9,137 bases of DNA from contig CAZART010000165.1 of the NCBI GenBank assembly GCA_964487555.1, positions 1-9,137 on the forward strand, in the 5' to 3' direction. This stretch comes from CAZART01 sp964487555 (GTDB lineage: Bacteria > Bacteroidota > Rhodothermia > Rhodothermales > VXPQ01). Made by a program: the position numbers and the translations under genes. Numbering within the stretch: position 1 is the first letter of the stretch; every line of letters begins with the position of its first letter. The notes under the pieces were generated by a model. It did not search any database. It was not told the origin of the DNA and saw nothing but the letters and a program-made list of their open reading frames with translations. This document shows, one piece after another, positions 1 to 5,649 of this stretch.

Positions 1-1
1 C

Positions 2-270
2 CAGGACGTCTACGCCGCGACGATTCGATTCCTGATCGGCTTGGGACATGACGTGATTCCGGCATCGCAAGCCGGTCTATCCGAGGCCGAAAATCTCACT
101 CTGGTCAGAACGGCCGCGCCCGAGCCGCGCCGCCCGGTCCCAGTCGCTCGGGAGTTCGGCCGTAGTCCGGATTGGCTGCGCGTAGTAGTACCGAGGAATG
201 CAAAACCTTCGTCGGTAAGCCGGGCTTTCCTCGCGCAGCTTTCGATCCCAACCCTGTGGAAGAAAACCGT
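2..270 (+). pseudogene. DUF5615 PIN-like toxin remnant
   Basis: The window opens inside an open frame whose first residues read QDVYAATIRFLIGLGHDV, followed by a Gly-Leu-Ser motif. This closely matches the N-terminal part of DUF5615 (Mut7-C/PIN-like) toxins, in which an acidic residue and the xLGHDV turn are conserved. These toxins are predicted RNases, usually paired with a DUF433 antitoxin. After about residue 40 the match fades: a basic, Pro-rich stretch ending in REFG stands where the family has the T-R-D-x-D-F-G motif. The frame runs to a stop at 341-343, but its last 70 bases lie antisense to the DUF2442 gene, so the C-terminus is not native. The true start is outside the window. I read it as a 3'-truncated, probably frameshifted remnant. 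The family call is fairly secure; the exact end is not. Confidence 0.6.
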
Positions 271-272
271 GT

Positions 273-569
273 TCACCCGCCGTGCTTCTGAAGCCATCGC
301 TGCAGCGACGCGTCGCTTTCCTGTGATCGCCGGCCCGCGATGACCCCGTCGATCCCAATGTGCTCGTCCAGCTCCGGCCATCCGATCGCCTTTCCGTCCG
401 CGAACAGTTCCCAGCGCGAACGCTCTTCGTCCGTCGCGTGCTCGAGGCGAGGATACCAGGAGAGGCGCACGGAAAGGATTCGGCCTTCCTCGAGATCGAC
501 GACCAAACGTCCGTGCGCAATGCGCACGTCAACGATAGACGGCAACGTGTCAATCGCCAAAGAATTCAT
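273..569 (-). CDS. DUF2442 family protein, intact (TA-like)
   Basis: A 98-residue DUF2442 protein. Visible family hallmarks are a VxDVR strand at residues 12-16, RLVVDLEEGR at 21-30, the signature SVRLSWYPRL at 33-42, then ATxEER, RWEL, GWPELDEHIGIDG (68-75) and the C-terminal AGRRSQES. DUF2442 genes commonly sit beside DUF4160 genes in a compact pair thought to be TA-like; their biochemistry is not settled. The start at 569 is chosen because it overlaps by 20 nt the stop (550-552) of a DUF4160 fragment in another frame, the usual translational coupling. An upstream in-frame ATG at 632 would only add residues antisense to no known domain and within the DUF4160 frame. Its partner is truncated, so this is an orphan. 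A near-identical copy with a stop codon lies at 6005-6301. Confidence 0.85.
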   Translation of the reverse strand: MNSLAIDTLPSIVDVRIAHGRLVVDLEEGRILSVRLSWYPRLEHATDEERSRWELFADGKAIGWPELDEHIGIDGVIAGRRSQESDASLQRWLQKHGG

Positions 570-705
570 TCCACGCTCGGAGAAGCTGGCTACGATACGA
601 TTCGACAAGCCTTCGAATGCGTGTGAGCTCATGTTGTTTGAAGCCGCGGTTATGGGCAAGTTCCACCTGTTCGCGCCAGTACTTCGCGTCATTTTTTTTG
701 GGAAC
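550..705 (-). pseudogene. DUF4160 C-terminal fragment, copy 1
   Basis: In the frame that ends at 550-552, the minus strand reads AKYW (about 676-687) then VELAHNRGFKQHELTRI, RRLVESYRSQLL and RAWNEFFGD before the stop. This is the characteristic C-terminal half of DUF4160: the AKFWLEPVxLA strand, the GF..HEL turn, and the final helix with R-x-W-x-E-F-F. The N-terminal half, with the F-F-x-S-N-E and EPPHxHV motifs, is missing. Upstream of AKYW lies an eight-base homopolymer (692-699) and then the dispersed repeat at 700-761. The fragment overlaps the DUF2442 start by 20 nt, preserving the ancestral operon junction. Leu-Glu-Pro in the WLEPVEL motif is here Arg-Glu-Gln. It is presumably non-functional. 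Confidence 0.65.
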
Positions 706-761
706 GGTCGTGAACCCCGCGAGGCTCGCACGGCAAGCGCTCCATCAGCCCGGCGCCGGCC
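700..761. repeat. Dispersed repeat R2, copy 1
   Basis: A segment of about 60 nt starting at GGGAACGGTC and ending near GGCGCCGGCC. It recurs at 6493-6543 with few mismatches, and its first part recurs at 9091-9137. The middle contains a short imperfect inverted repeat, GCTCGC-acg-GCAAGC. In copies 1 and 2 it lies just upstream (minus-strand sense) of a truncated DUF4160 fragment. It may be a decayed DUF4160 5' end or a small mobile or recombinogenic repeat; I cannot decide between these. Confidence 0.6.
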
Positions 762-1074
762 GTGACGCAGGAGACAACCCACGAATCTGAGCGTGAGGCA
801 ACAGGCCGCGTGCGACCGTGCAGTCCTCCAACTACACGGTAAACCGAGCGGACGATCCTCACGATAGAGCGGTGGCCCTACTGATCCCCGTTCACACGAC
901 TCGCCCGGTGGCTTCGGCAACAAGGGCATGATTCATGCCGGGCCAAAAGACGCCCCTCCTGTCGAGGTGGGCCCAACGGCGGCCGGTAGACGATGGTCCT
1001 GCGTCAAAAAATCGACGCTGCTTGCCCAACCGTACGGCACCTATCCGGCCGACCAGGCTGAAAAACCACGCGCG
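762..1074. other. Gap with no recognised gene
   Basis: I find no convincing protein in any frame here. An open plus-strand frame from 928 runs in phase into the ImmA/IrrE gene, but residues 1-49 of that extension have no recognisable domain and an unusual Pro/Arg-rich composition, so I treat it as leader or junction sequence. No XRE regulator, the usual ImmA partner, is present upstream. Confidence 0.5.
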
Positions 1075-1638
1075 ATGAGACGAGGATTCAAGACGACGGC
1101 GGAGCGAAACGCCATAGCCGTAAGGCGACGCCTCGAGATCGCCCCGCACGGACCTCTGCCGGCAAGAAAGCTCGCAGCGAAGCTGAATATCCGCATTGTG
1201 GACGTCAACGAACTCCCCGGCTTTACCCGTGACACGCCAGACGAAAGCGGCTTCGCATCTTCTGCCGCAAGCGTTCTATCTGGCACCGATACGGTGATCG
1301 TCTACGACTCCACCCGACCGCCGGCGCGCCAGGAAAGCCGTCTCATGGGCGAGTTGGCCCACGTGCTGCTGGGCCACGAGCCCGACACTGTCGTGAAGCA
1401 ACGCGTGCTACTTAGCCGTTTCGATGCCGTGCAGAACGCCGAGGCCGCCTACCTGGGAGGATGCCTGCAAATACCTCGAGAAGGCCTTCTCTGGGCGCTG
1501 GGCCGCCGGATGTCGACGGCCGAGATCGCCCGCCATTTCGGAGCCAGCGAACCCATGGTGCGCTACCGCCGCAACGTCACCGGCGTCGACCGCCAGCTCG
1601 CCCACCGCGCACATCGACTCATTCACGGCGACTCCTGA
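1075..1638 (+). CDS. ImmA/IrrE-type metallopeptidase-like protein, HExxH altered
   Basis: 187 residues from ATG 1075, chosen because MRRGFKTxAER is where family members normally begin. The fold pattern is typical of ImmA/IrrE (COG2856): an N-terminal helix (1-25), a region ending in VIVYD (74-78), the zinc-site helix, an AEAAYLGGCLQIPRE motif (122-136) with the third-ligand Glu, and a C-terminal segment with MSTAEIARHFGASEPMVRYR (146-165) and RNVTG. Active family members cleave XRE repressors or act as antitoxin or immunity proteases. Here the first zinc His is replaced: residues 92-96 read GELAH rather than HELAH. The Glu and second His are kept. Catalysis is therefore doubtful, although the rest is well conserved and the frame is intact. 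The usual adjacent XRE gene is missing. A small TGAGA/TCTCA hairpin overlaps the stop (1636-1649). Confidence 0.8.
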   Translation: MRRGFKTTAERNAIAVRRRLEIAPHGPLPARKLAAKLNIRIVDVNELPGFTRDTPDESGFASSAASVLSGTDTVIVYDSTRPPARQESRLMGELAHVLLGHEPDTVVKQRVLLSRFDAVQNAEAAYLGGCLQIPREGLLWALGRRMSTAEIARHFGASEPMVRYRRNVTGVDRQLAHRAHRLIHGDS

Positions 1639-1675
1639 GATTTGTCTCAAGCAATCTCAAGCGGTGAGAACTAAG

Positions 1676-1693
1676 TATACTCGAACAAGTATA
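1676..1693. promoter_or_regulatory. Inverted repeat, candidate TA operator
   Basis: TATACT-cgaaca-AGTATA, a perfect 6-bp inverted repeat with a 6-nt spacer, lies 14 nt upstream of the toxin start at 1708. Its left arm also resembles a -10 box. Position and symmetry suit autoregulation by the downstream XRE antitoxin. No convincing -35 element at standard spacing was seen. This is inference from position only. Confidence 0.4.
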
Positions 1694-1707
1694 GAAATCA
1701 CGATGGC

Positions 1708-2037
1708 ATGAAGCCGGTCCGGTTCATTGGCTCGACCCTGCGAGACCTCCGTCGCTTCCCTGAAAAGGCGCGACGTACGGCAGGATTCGAGTTGCACCGC
1801 GTTCAGACAGGCAAGCAGCCTCGGGACTTCAGAGCGATGCCGGACGTGGGTCGCGGTGTGTACGAGATTCGCATCCGGGAAGAAGATCATGCGCATCGAG
1901 TGTTCTACGTGGCCCGCTTTGACGACGCAATTTATGTCTTGCATGCGTTCGAGAAGAAGACGCGACGGACACCACGAGCCGACCTGGAGACAGCTCGCCG
2001 CCGTTACCGCGAAATCATCGAGATGAGATCGACATGA
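1708..2037 (+). CDS. Phage Gp49-like / HigB-family toxin
   Basis: 109 residues of the RelE/ParE superfamily, Gp49-like branch (COG4679). The start MKPVRFIGSTLRDLRRFP, the following helix EKARRTAGFELHRVQTG (18-34), DFRAMPDVGRGVYEIRI (40-56), FYVARFDDAIYVLHAFEKK (66-84) and the C-terminal helix all follow the family pattern. Such toxins cut mRNA at the ribosome or block translation. The length is normal and the frame undamaged. The stop overlaps the antitoxin start as ATGA (2034-2037), the toxin-first order typical of HigBA. No strong Shine-Dalgarno precedes 1708, but the start matches family N-termini well. The pair is likely functional. Confidence 0.88.
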   Translation: MKPVRFIGSTLRDLRRFPEKARRTAGFELHRVQTGKQPRDFRAMPDVGRGVYEIRIREEDHAHRVFYVARFDDAIYVLHAFEKKTRRTPRADLETARRRYREIIEMRST

Positions 2038-2357
2038 GCGAGTTGAACAGGCATACGACGTCCTCCGGCAGCGAAATCATCCACGGCTCCGGTAATGTGT
2101 TTGCGGATCTAGGCTTCGACAGCGAGGAGGCGGCGAACCTTCATGTACGCGCTCACCTGATGTCGCGCCTCATTGACTACGTCGAAGAGGAAGGGTTGAC
2201 CCAGGAGTCGGCAGCCGATCGGCTCGGCGTCCATCAGCCGCGCGTGTCCCTGTTGATGCAGGGCAAAATCTCCGAATTTTCGGTGGACGCGCTCGTCAAC
2301 ATGCTCGCACGGATCGGCCTCCGCCTCAAGATCGATTTCGAGCGGGAGGCCGCGTAG
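2034..2357 (+). CDS. XRE-family antitoxin of the Gp49-like toxin
   Basis: 107 residues. After a variable N-terminus comes GSGNVFADLGF (19-29), a hallmark of antitoxins paired with Gp49-like toxins (HTH_37, COG5606). The helix-turn-helix spans about 50-85: EGLTQESAADRLGVHQPRVS, then a recognition and dimer segment around SLLMQGKISEFSVDAL, and a C-terminal strand RLKIDF. It should neutralise the toxin encoded 4 nt upstream by overlap and repress the operon through the upstream inverted repeat. No damage is visible. With 1708-2037 it forms one of the two complete TA pairs in the window. Confidence 0.88.
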   Translation: MSELNRHTTSSGSEIIHGSGNVFADLGFDSEEAANLHVRAHLMSRLIDYVEEEGLTQESAADRLGVHQPRVSLLMQGKISEFSVDALVNMLARIGLRLKIDFEREAA

Positions 2358-2405
2358 GTCCACCACCGAAACACGCCTCACCTTCGATTTTCGTCCTCGA
2401 TGTAA

Positions 2406-2612
2406 GGGGGGATTCTTCGACCGATCTCGCAAGTGAAGCGGGGGCGCTTCTCGTCTGCCGGCGAAGCGGTACGTGCCGGGCTGCGGCTATTTGAAGAGCG
2501 GGAAACGAAGCTCGCCGCGTTGCAGAAAGCGCTGCAGGAAGGCGAAACGAGCGGCCTGGCCGATTACTCGTTGAACCGTCTGAAGGAAGAGCTCGACCGG
2601 GAGGCATCGTAA
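2406..2612 (+). pseudogene. parD: ParD antitoxin, 5'-truncated
   Basis: The frame ending at the TAA 2610-2612 reads QVKRGRFSSAGEAVRAG, then LRLFEERE, then KLAALQKALQEGE and DYSLNRLKEELDRE. This is the C-terminal three quarters of a ParD (CC2985-type) antitoxin: the RSxSEVVRxALRLLEERE helix of the ribbon-helix-helix domain followed by the toxin-binding tail. The first 15 or so residues, including the DNA-contacting strand, are absent. An in-frame stop sits at 2403-2405 and nothing upstream resembles the missing strand. The stop overlaps the ParE start as TAATG, so the operon junction is original. A GTG at 2433 could start a short protein lacking the DNA-binding strand. Confidence 0.75.
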
Positions 2613-2823
2613 TGTCCGGTCTTCGCCTCACAGCGAAAGCCGTCGACGAATTTCGAAGGATCGCCAGATACGGGAAAAGACGTGGGGACGGCAGCAGCGA
2701 GACGAGGTTCTGTCGAAGATTGATGCGGCGTTTCAACGGCTGGGCCGAAATTCGCATGCGGGCCAAGCGTGCGATGAAATCCGCACCGGTAATCGCAGGC
2801 ACTGCGTCGGGCGCCATGTGTGA
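2612..2823 (+). pseudogene. parE: ParE toxin, frameshifted and 3'-truncated
   Basis: The start MSGLRLTAKAVDEFRRIARY (2612-2671) is a typical ParE N-terminus. At the GGGAAAAGA stretch (2672-2680) homology moves to another frame, consistent with loss of one base. It continues there as WGRQQRDEVLSKIDAAFQRL, then HAGQACDEIRTGNRRHCVGR and HV, ending at a TGA (2821-2823). ParE proteins continue with IFYR and about 20 more residues, which are missing. The sequence runs straight into the 3' end of a convergent DUF5615 gene at 2831. The conserved Asp-Glu-Ile-Arg segment survives. As it stands it cannot make a normal gyrase-poisoning ParE. Confidence 0.75.
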
Positions 2824-2830
2824 CGCTGTT

Positions 2831-3181
2831 CTATTTCAACGGCAGATAGAGCACGCGTCCGTCCCATTCGTTCTGCTCACTCACGACGTTCAGTAGTACG
2901 AGATCATCGATGACTTCGCCGATCGCCACGTCGCTCGATACGACGAACACGCCGGACGTTTGCTGGCCCGCCGCGACTCGTTGATAGGCGAATCGAGGCA
3001 GCGTAATTACGTCACGCATCAGAAGGATGCGCCTTTCACCGGCGGACCATTCGAGGACTTCCTGATCGCGTTCGCCCGCCACGGATACGTCCTGAATGCG
3101 AACCACGTCGATGTCAGGTTGTCGGCGCAGAAACACGGACAATGCGACCGATGAAGTTCTCGTCGCGGCGAAGCGGACCAT
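2831..3181 (-). CDS. DUF5615 PIN-like toxin with scrambled N-terminus
   Basis: 116 residues. From residue 19 on it matches DUF5615 well: FLRRQPDIDVVRIQDV, VAGERDQEVLEWSAGERRIL, a DVITLPRFAYQRV motif, GVFVVSSD, IGEVIDDLVLL and the C-terminal WDGRVLYLPL. Family members begin RFxADENF, carrying the first acidic active-site residues. Here residues 1-18 read MVRFAATRTSSVALSVFL, but one frame over the same bases read ADENFIGRIVR. Two compensating indels therefore appear to have removed and then restored the frame, erasing the Asp-Glu-Asn motif while leaving the rest open. If the bases are right, the product is full length but probably catalytically dead. No DUF433 antitoxin is adjacent. The 3' end abuts the ParE remnant. 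Confidence 0.7.
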   Translation of the reverse strand: MVRFAATRTSSVALSVFLRRQPDIDVVRIQDVSVAGERDQEVLEWSAGERRILLMRDVITLPRFAYQRVAAGQQTSGVFVVSSDVAIGEVIDDLVLLNVVSEQNEWDGRVLYLPLK

Positions 3182-3187
3182 GAGCTA

Positions 3188-3296
3188 GACAATTAAGCCT
3201 GTCTTGATCGAAGCCGCCGGAGGTCCTGGCAAGACTTCACTGACTGCAGTGAAGGCGGGAGGGACGTTCTCGTCAAAGAAAAGGTCAGATCCACTG
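3188..3296 (-). pseudogene. Possible N-terminal scrap of a PIN-like (DENVP) toxin
   Basis: On the minus strand this stretch reads DLFFDENVPPAFTAV, resembling the FxDENxP start of DUF5615/PIN-like toxins, then loses resemblance and stops at 3185-3187, just before the DUF5615 start at 3181. The other strand from about 3286 is the C-terminal half of a UPF0175 gene, so the two scraps meet head to head near 3290. The evidence is one short motif, so the call is tentative. Confidence 0.3.
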
Positions 3297-3444
3297 GTAC
3301 AGCAGGGGGGACATATCCCAAGAGAAAGCAGCAGCCATTGCAGGTCTCGACCGCACCGACTTTCTAGCCGCACTCGCCCGCGAGAAGATGGACGTCTTCG
3401 CCGTCGACCCCGACGCACTGGAAGAGGAGGTCAACCGTGACTGA
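3286..3444 (+). pseudogene. UPF0175 antitoxin, C-terminal half
   Basis: The frame ending at 3442-3444 reads IHWYSRGDISQEKAAAIAGL, then DRTDFLAALAREKMDV and an acidic tail DPDALEEEV. This is the UPF0175 helix-turn-helix region, (L/W)YxxGxISxGKAAELAGLSRxEFL, plus the toxin-binding tail. The N-terminal ribbon portion (about 35 residues) is missing and replaced by unrelated sequence beginning after an in-frame stop at 3250-3252. The stop overlaps the start of the DUF3368 gene at 3437, keeping the classic UPF0175-DUF3368 operon junction. Confidence 0.75.
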
Positions 3445-3600
3445 GGTGGATCCGTCCCCTCGTGCCGTTATCAACGCCTCGCCGCTCATTTTTCCTTTCG
3501 AAAGGCGGCTATCTCCATCTTCTCGAACTGATCAGCGAAGAAATTCTGGTTCCCGATCCGGTTGCAGCCGAAATAGGACGGCGCGGCCGGGATGACCTCA
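3437..3600 (+). pseudogene. DUF3368 PIN-like toxin, frameshifted and 3'-truncated
   Basis: A GTG start at 3437 overlaps the UPF0175 stop by 8 nt and gives a product containing AVINASPLIF (about residues 10-19), the DUF3368 N-terminal PIN motif with its acidic and Asn context. One base too many (near 3494) then shifts the frame. Homology continues one frame over as LSKGGYLHLLELISEEILVP and then DPVAAEIGRRGRDD. At about 3595-3602 it breaks off and runs antisense into a UPF0175 N-terminal half. Roughly 100 residues of the toxin are missing. DUF3368 proteins are predicted VapC-like RNases neutralised by UPF0175 partners. Confidence 0.75.
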
Positions 3601-3757
3601 GGCCTGACAATTCAGCAGCCTTCGACTGTGAGATACGGCCGATTTCGTACCACTTGACGGCCGCCGCCAAGCGCAGTTCTAGGGTAAATTCCTCCGGTGA
3701 TGTACGAAGGACGGAGAACAGACTGTCGGGAAGTTCTATGGTAACTTTCGTAGACAT
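3598..3757 (-). pseudogene. UPF0175 antitoxin, N-terminal half
   Basis: Minus-strand frame from ATG 3757: MSTKVTIELPDSLFSVLRTS, PEEFTLELRLAAAVKWYEIG, RISQSKAAELSG. This is the N-terminal 52 residues of a UPF0175 protein, closely similar to the intact paralogue at 8434-8715. The C-terminal toxin-binding part is gone: after SGL the frame reads into the antisense of the DUF3368 fragment and stops at 3509-3511. The two truncated genes meet tail to tail near 3598. An 83-residue chimeric product is possible but would lack the antitoxin tail. Confidence 0.75.
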
Positions 3758-3777
3758 CGGATTCCCATAGAGATCGG

Positions 3778-3858
3778 CGTCAGTTCACGTTGTTTGAAGC
3801 CACTGCTTCAGGCGGGTTCCACCGACTCGAGCCAATTCTTGGCATTTCCGGGTACCCA
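3778..3858 (-). pseudogene. DUF4160 fragment, copy 3
   Basis: Minus-strand frame reading WVPGNAKNWLESVEPA, then an in-frame TGA (3808-3810), then SSGFKQRELT. This is the AKxWLEPVELA...GFKQxEL core of DUF4160, matching the fragments at 550-705 and 6282-6422 in protein and nucleotide sequence. Neither the N-terminal half nor the final helix is present. It ends about 20 nt before the UPF0175 start at 3757, so the UPF0175 scrap apparently joined it secondarily. Confidence 0.55.
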
Positions 3859-3971
3859 GGCTTTGATCACAAAGCGTTTCACCGACGCGAGTGCGGTCAT
3901 GGCGAGCACCTCGTGCGCCGGAAATCGGAACGCTGGGCACCGCGCCAAGCGGTCAGGCTGAACGGCGTCGG

Positions 3972-4295
3972 CTACTCGGAGCACATTGCATGGATCAGAT
4001 CGAAGACGAACCGCTCCGCGAGAGCCCGGTTCTCGATCCGCTCGACGTACCCGTCCTCGCGCATCGCGCCCTCGATGTACCCCGTCTGAATGAGCGCGCC
4101 GTACACGTCCTCCTTCCACGCGGTGCCACCGCCGAACGGGCGCTTACCGCTGAATCCTTCGCCCCTTTTCCACAAAGTCTTAAGAAGCGCCTCGAAGTAA
4201 CTGCGAACTGTGATGCGGCCGAGATCGAAGCTGTCGAATTCCACGTCCAGCGCCGTATTCAGGTCTTCCATCGTATAAAGCGGTAGAATCCGCAA
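3972..4295 (-). CDS. Hypothetical protein, 107 aa
   Basis: An uninterrupted frame with protein-like composition and no similarity I can name. From the TTG start at 4295 it begins RILPLYTMEDLNTALDVEF; an ATG at 4271 would shorten it by 8 residues. I favour the TTG tentatively because a GGGGT stretch lies about 8-12 nt upstream and the PLYTMEDL segment looks native. Notable features are DSFDLGRITVRSYFEALLK (21-39), a likely amphipathic helix; a WKRGEGFSGKRPFGGG segment (42-57), basic and Gly-rich; and AWKEDVYGALIQTGYIEG (59-76). No signal peptide or membrane segment is visible. It lies on the same strand as the two-gene module at 4539-5634 but 240 nt beyond it, so cotranscription is uncertain. 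It might be an unrecognised toxin or antitoxin, but nothing proves that. Confidence 0.6.
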   Translation of the reverse strand: MRILPLYTMEDLNTALDVEFDSFDLGRITVRSYFEALLKTLWKRGEGFSGKRPFGGGTAWKEDVYGALIQTGYIEGAMREDGYVERIENRALAERFVFDLIHAMCSE

Positions 4296-4538
4296 TCTGC
4301 ACCCCGACGCTTGGGCTTGCCGTCAGGTCGGTGCATTCGTGTGTCGCGCGAGGCTCACGATTCGTTCCTTGATTTCTGTAGATTACGGAGATCAAAACTC
4401 GTGCCAGCCGGCAAGTGCGCCATTGATCCAGTCGTGGTTTACCTCGCTTCGCTGCGTGAGTCGGATCGGTGGGCGATCCTCGCCTGGAGATTCGTCGCGT
4501 TCAAGGCTCGCGACGCCCAAGGTCCCGTATCGGACTGT
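4296..4538. other. Gap between hypothetical gene and XRE-fusion gene
   Basis: No recognised gene on either strand. Open frames seen here look like out-of-frame readings with no domain resemblance. It would contain the 3' end of any transcript from the module at 4539-5634 and the promoter, if separate, of the gene at 3972-4295. I see no clear hairpin-plus-T-run terminator. Confidence 0.4.
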
Positions 4539-5369
4539 TCAGAACGATCCCAGCTCCTCGACATGTACGCCAAGACGTGCTGCGATTTGTTCCAGCGTCT
4601 CGTTGCGTGGGTTTTCTACCTCACCTCTTTCAATCCGGCCAATCGTCCGCGGCGGTATGTCGGGGAAATCCGATTGTTTTAGCGCTTTCTGAAGGCGGAG
4701 GCGCCGGATGCTCCCGCCAAGCGATGAGTCCTGCTTAAGAAAGCGTTTCTTGGCCCGCTTTCGATAGTCCGGATCATGCTCGTAGAGAATGGCATCGGCA
4801 GAGGCTTCATAGGCACCGAGGCACACGGCCTGGCCGTTGTCTTCAACAGAGAGGTGTGTCGGATCCGGCGGCGGACCGGTGGGGCGAGCCTTGAACCACG
4901 AGATCGGCACGAGCAATGGCTCCAGCGTACCGCGATAGAGGAGGAGAGAGTCGGCCTCATCCAGATGTACGCCGCCCACGAACAGATCACCCCTGTTCGG
5001 AGCGCTGAGTACCTCCCGCAGTTCCTCGGCCGCCAGCAGTTTGACGAAGCCCGGATCTACGACCTGGTCGAAAACGGCGTCATATGCGGCACGCCGGTGC
5101 GCTCCGAGACGGCACGTCACGAGAAGACTTGGTGCCTTCCTCATGTCTGGAGCATGCAAATGTATGCGAGCAAGTGTACGCTCCGGCCACTCGGCTCTCT
5201 GGGCGACCAGTACGTCGGGCCGCTGCGCCAGCTCAAACGCTTCAGAGAACCCGTCCTGAGTGTCTATCCAGTATACCCTTCCCTTTCGTTTTCCCGGCTT
5301 TCGCTTGCCGCCGAGCACGTGGAAGTGCGCCCCACATGAAGATGTATCCTTAAGAGCGTCGCGCTTCAT
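4539..5369 (-). CDS. DUF2442-like protein fused to C-terminal XRE HTH
   Basis: 276 residues from ATG 5369, 2 nt after the restored stop of the upstream small gene; a start at 5405 would overlap that gene. Three parts are visible. Residues 1-120 form an unrecognised region with a Gly/Lys/Arg-rich loop (20-30) and several strands. Residues 127-200 resemble a DUF2442 core: LLLYRGTLEPLLVPISWF (142-159), with VPISWF matching the family's VPLSWYP, then LSVEDNGQAVCLGAYEASAD and AILYEHDPDYRKRAKK. Residues 217-272 form an XRE-like helix-turn-helix: GGSIRRLRLQKALKQSDFP, a PPRTIGRIERGEVENP recognition segment, and an ETLEQIAARLGVHVEEL closing helix. I infer a DNA-binding, autoregulating antitoxin-like partner of the DUF4160-like protein at 5372-5634. 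The HTH is secure, the DUF2442 link is motif-level, and the N-terminal role is unknown. The frame is undamaged. Confidence 0.75.
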   Translation of the reverse strand: MKRDALKDTSSCGAHFHVLGGKRKPGKRKGRVYWIDTQDGFSEAFELAQRPDVLVAQRAEWPERTLARIHLHAPDMRKAPSLLVTCRLGAHRRAAYDAVFDQVVDPGFVKLLAAEELREVLSAPNRGDLFVGGVHLDEADSLLLYRGTLEPLLVPISWFKARPTGPPPDPTHLSVEDNGQAVCLGAYEASADAILYEHDPDYRKRAKKRFLKQDSSLGGSIRRLRLQKALKQSDFPDIPPRTIGRIERGEVENPRNETLEQIAARLGVHVEELGSF

Positions 5370-5371
5370 AT

Positions 5372-5634
5372 CTACACCGGATTCTCGGGATACATGGCGT
5401 TCCACGAGGCCTTGTACGAGTCGAGACTCTCGCGAAGATGCCTGACGAGCTCGTCCGGTACTCTCTTTGGATCAGGTCGGGCATACAGAATTCGTGCTCG
5501 CGAAGTCCGAACCGCCAACTCTCCGTTCGCCAGAGCACGGTCACGTGCGGCGGCTCCACCCTCTCCCGGTCACGGATTTTCACTTTCCATCCGCGATCAT
5601 CCCACAGCCGTGGGACCGGAAAACGTTCAGCCAT
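5372..5634 (-). pseudogene. DUF4160-like small protein, one frameshift
   Basis: From ATG 5634 the minus strand reads FPVPRLWDDRGWKVKIRDRE, then RVEPPHVTVL (26-34), TESWRFGLREHEF (38-49). Near 5474-5478 homology moves one frame over and continues as PDPKRVPDELVRHLRESLDS, ending WNAMYPENPV at the TAG 5372-5374. One base appears to be missing. The restored protein is about 88 residues. The EPPHVTV motif, the following strand and the final helix with W-x-x-M-Y parallel DUF4160 (EPPHxHV, AKFWL, and a helix ending in AWxEFF), so I infer a distant relative. It is the first gene of a tight pair with the HTH fusion 2 nt downstream. The lesion may be mutation, sequencing error or, less likely, recoding; the site has no classic slippery heptamer. 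Confidence 0.6.
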
Positions 5635-5649
5635 CAGGTCTTGGGGTTG

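Noticed and set aside
273..929. A 218-residue minus-strand protein including the DUF2442 domain
   Set aside because: The upstream 120 residues are out-of-frame readings of a DUF4160 fragment and repeat R2; the native start is 569.
928..1074. N-terminal extension of the ImmA/IrrE-like protein
   Set aside because: No resemblance to family members, which begin at MRRGFKT or a similar sequence.
3808..4119. 103-residue minus-strand open frame
   Set aside because: Its N-terminal part is an Arg-rich shadow of the hypothetical gene at 3972-4295; only its last residues (the DUF4160 scrap) are meaningful.
4776..5339. 187-residue plus-strand open frame
   Set aside because: It is antisense to the DUF2442-like/XRE fusion gene, whose minus-strand frame shows clear domain motifs.
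5466..5484. Programmed -1 ribosomal frameshift in the DUF4160-like gene
   Set aside because: No slippery heptamer or clear downstream pseudoknot is visible; mutation or sequencing error is simpler.
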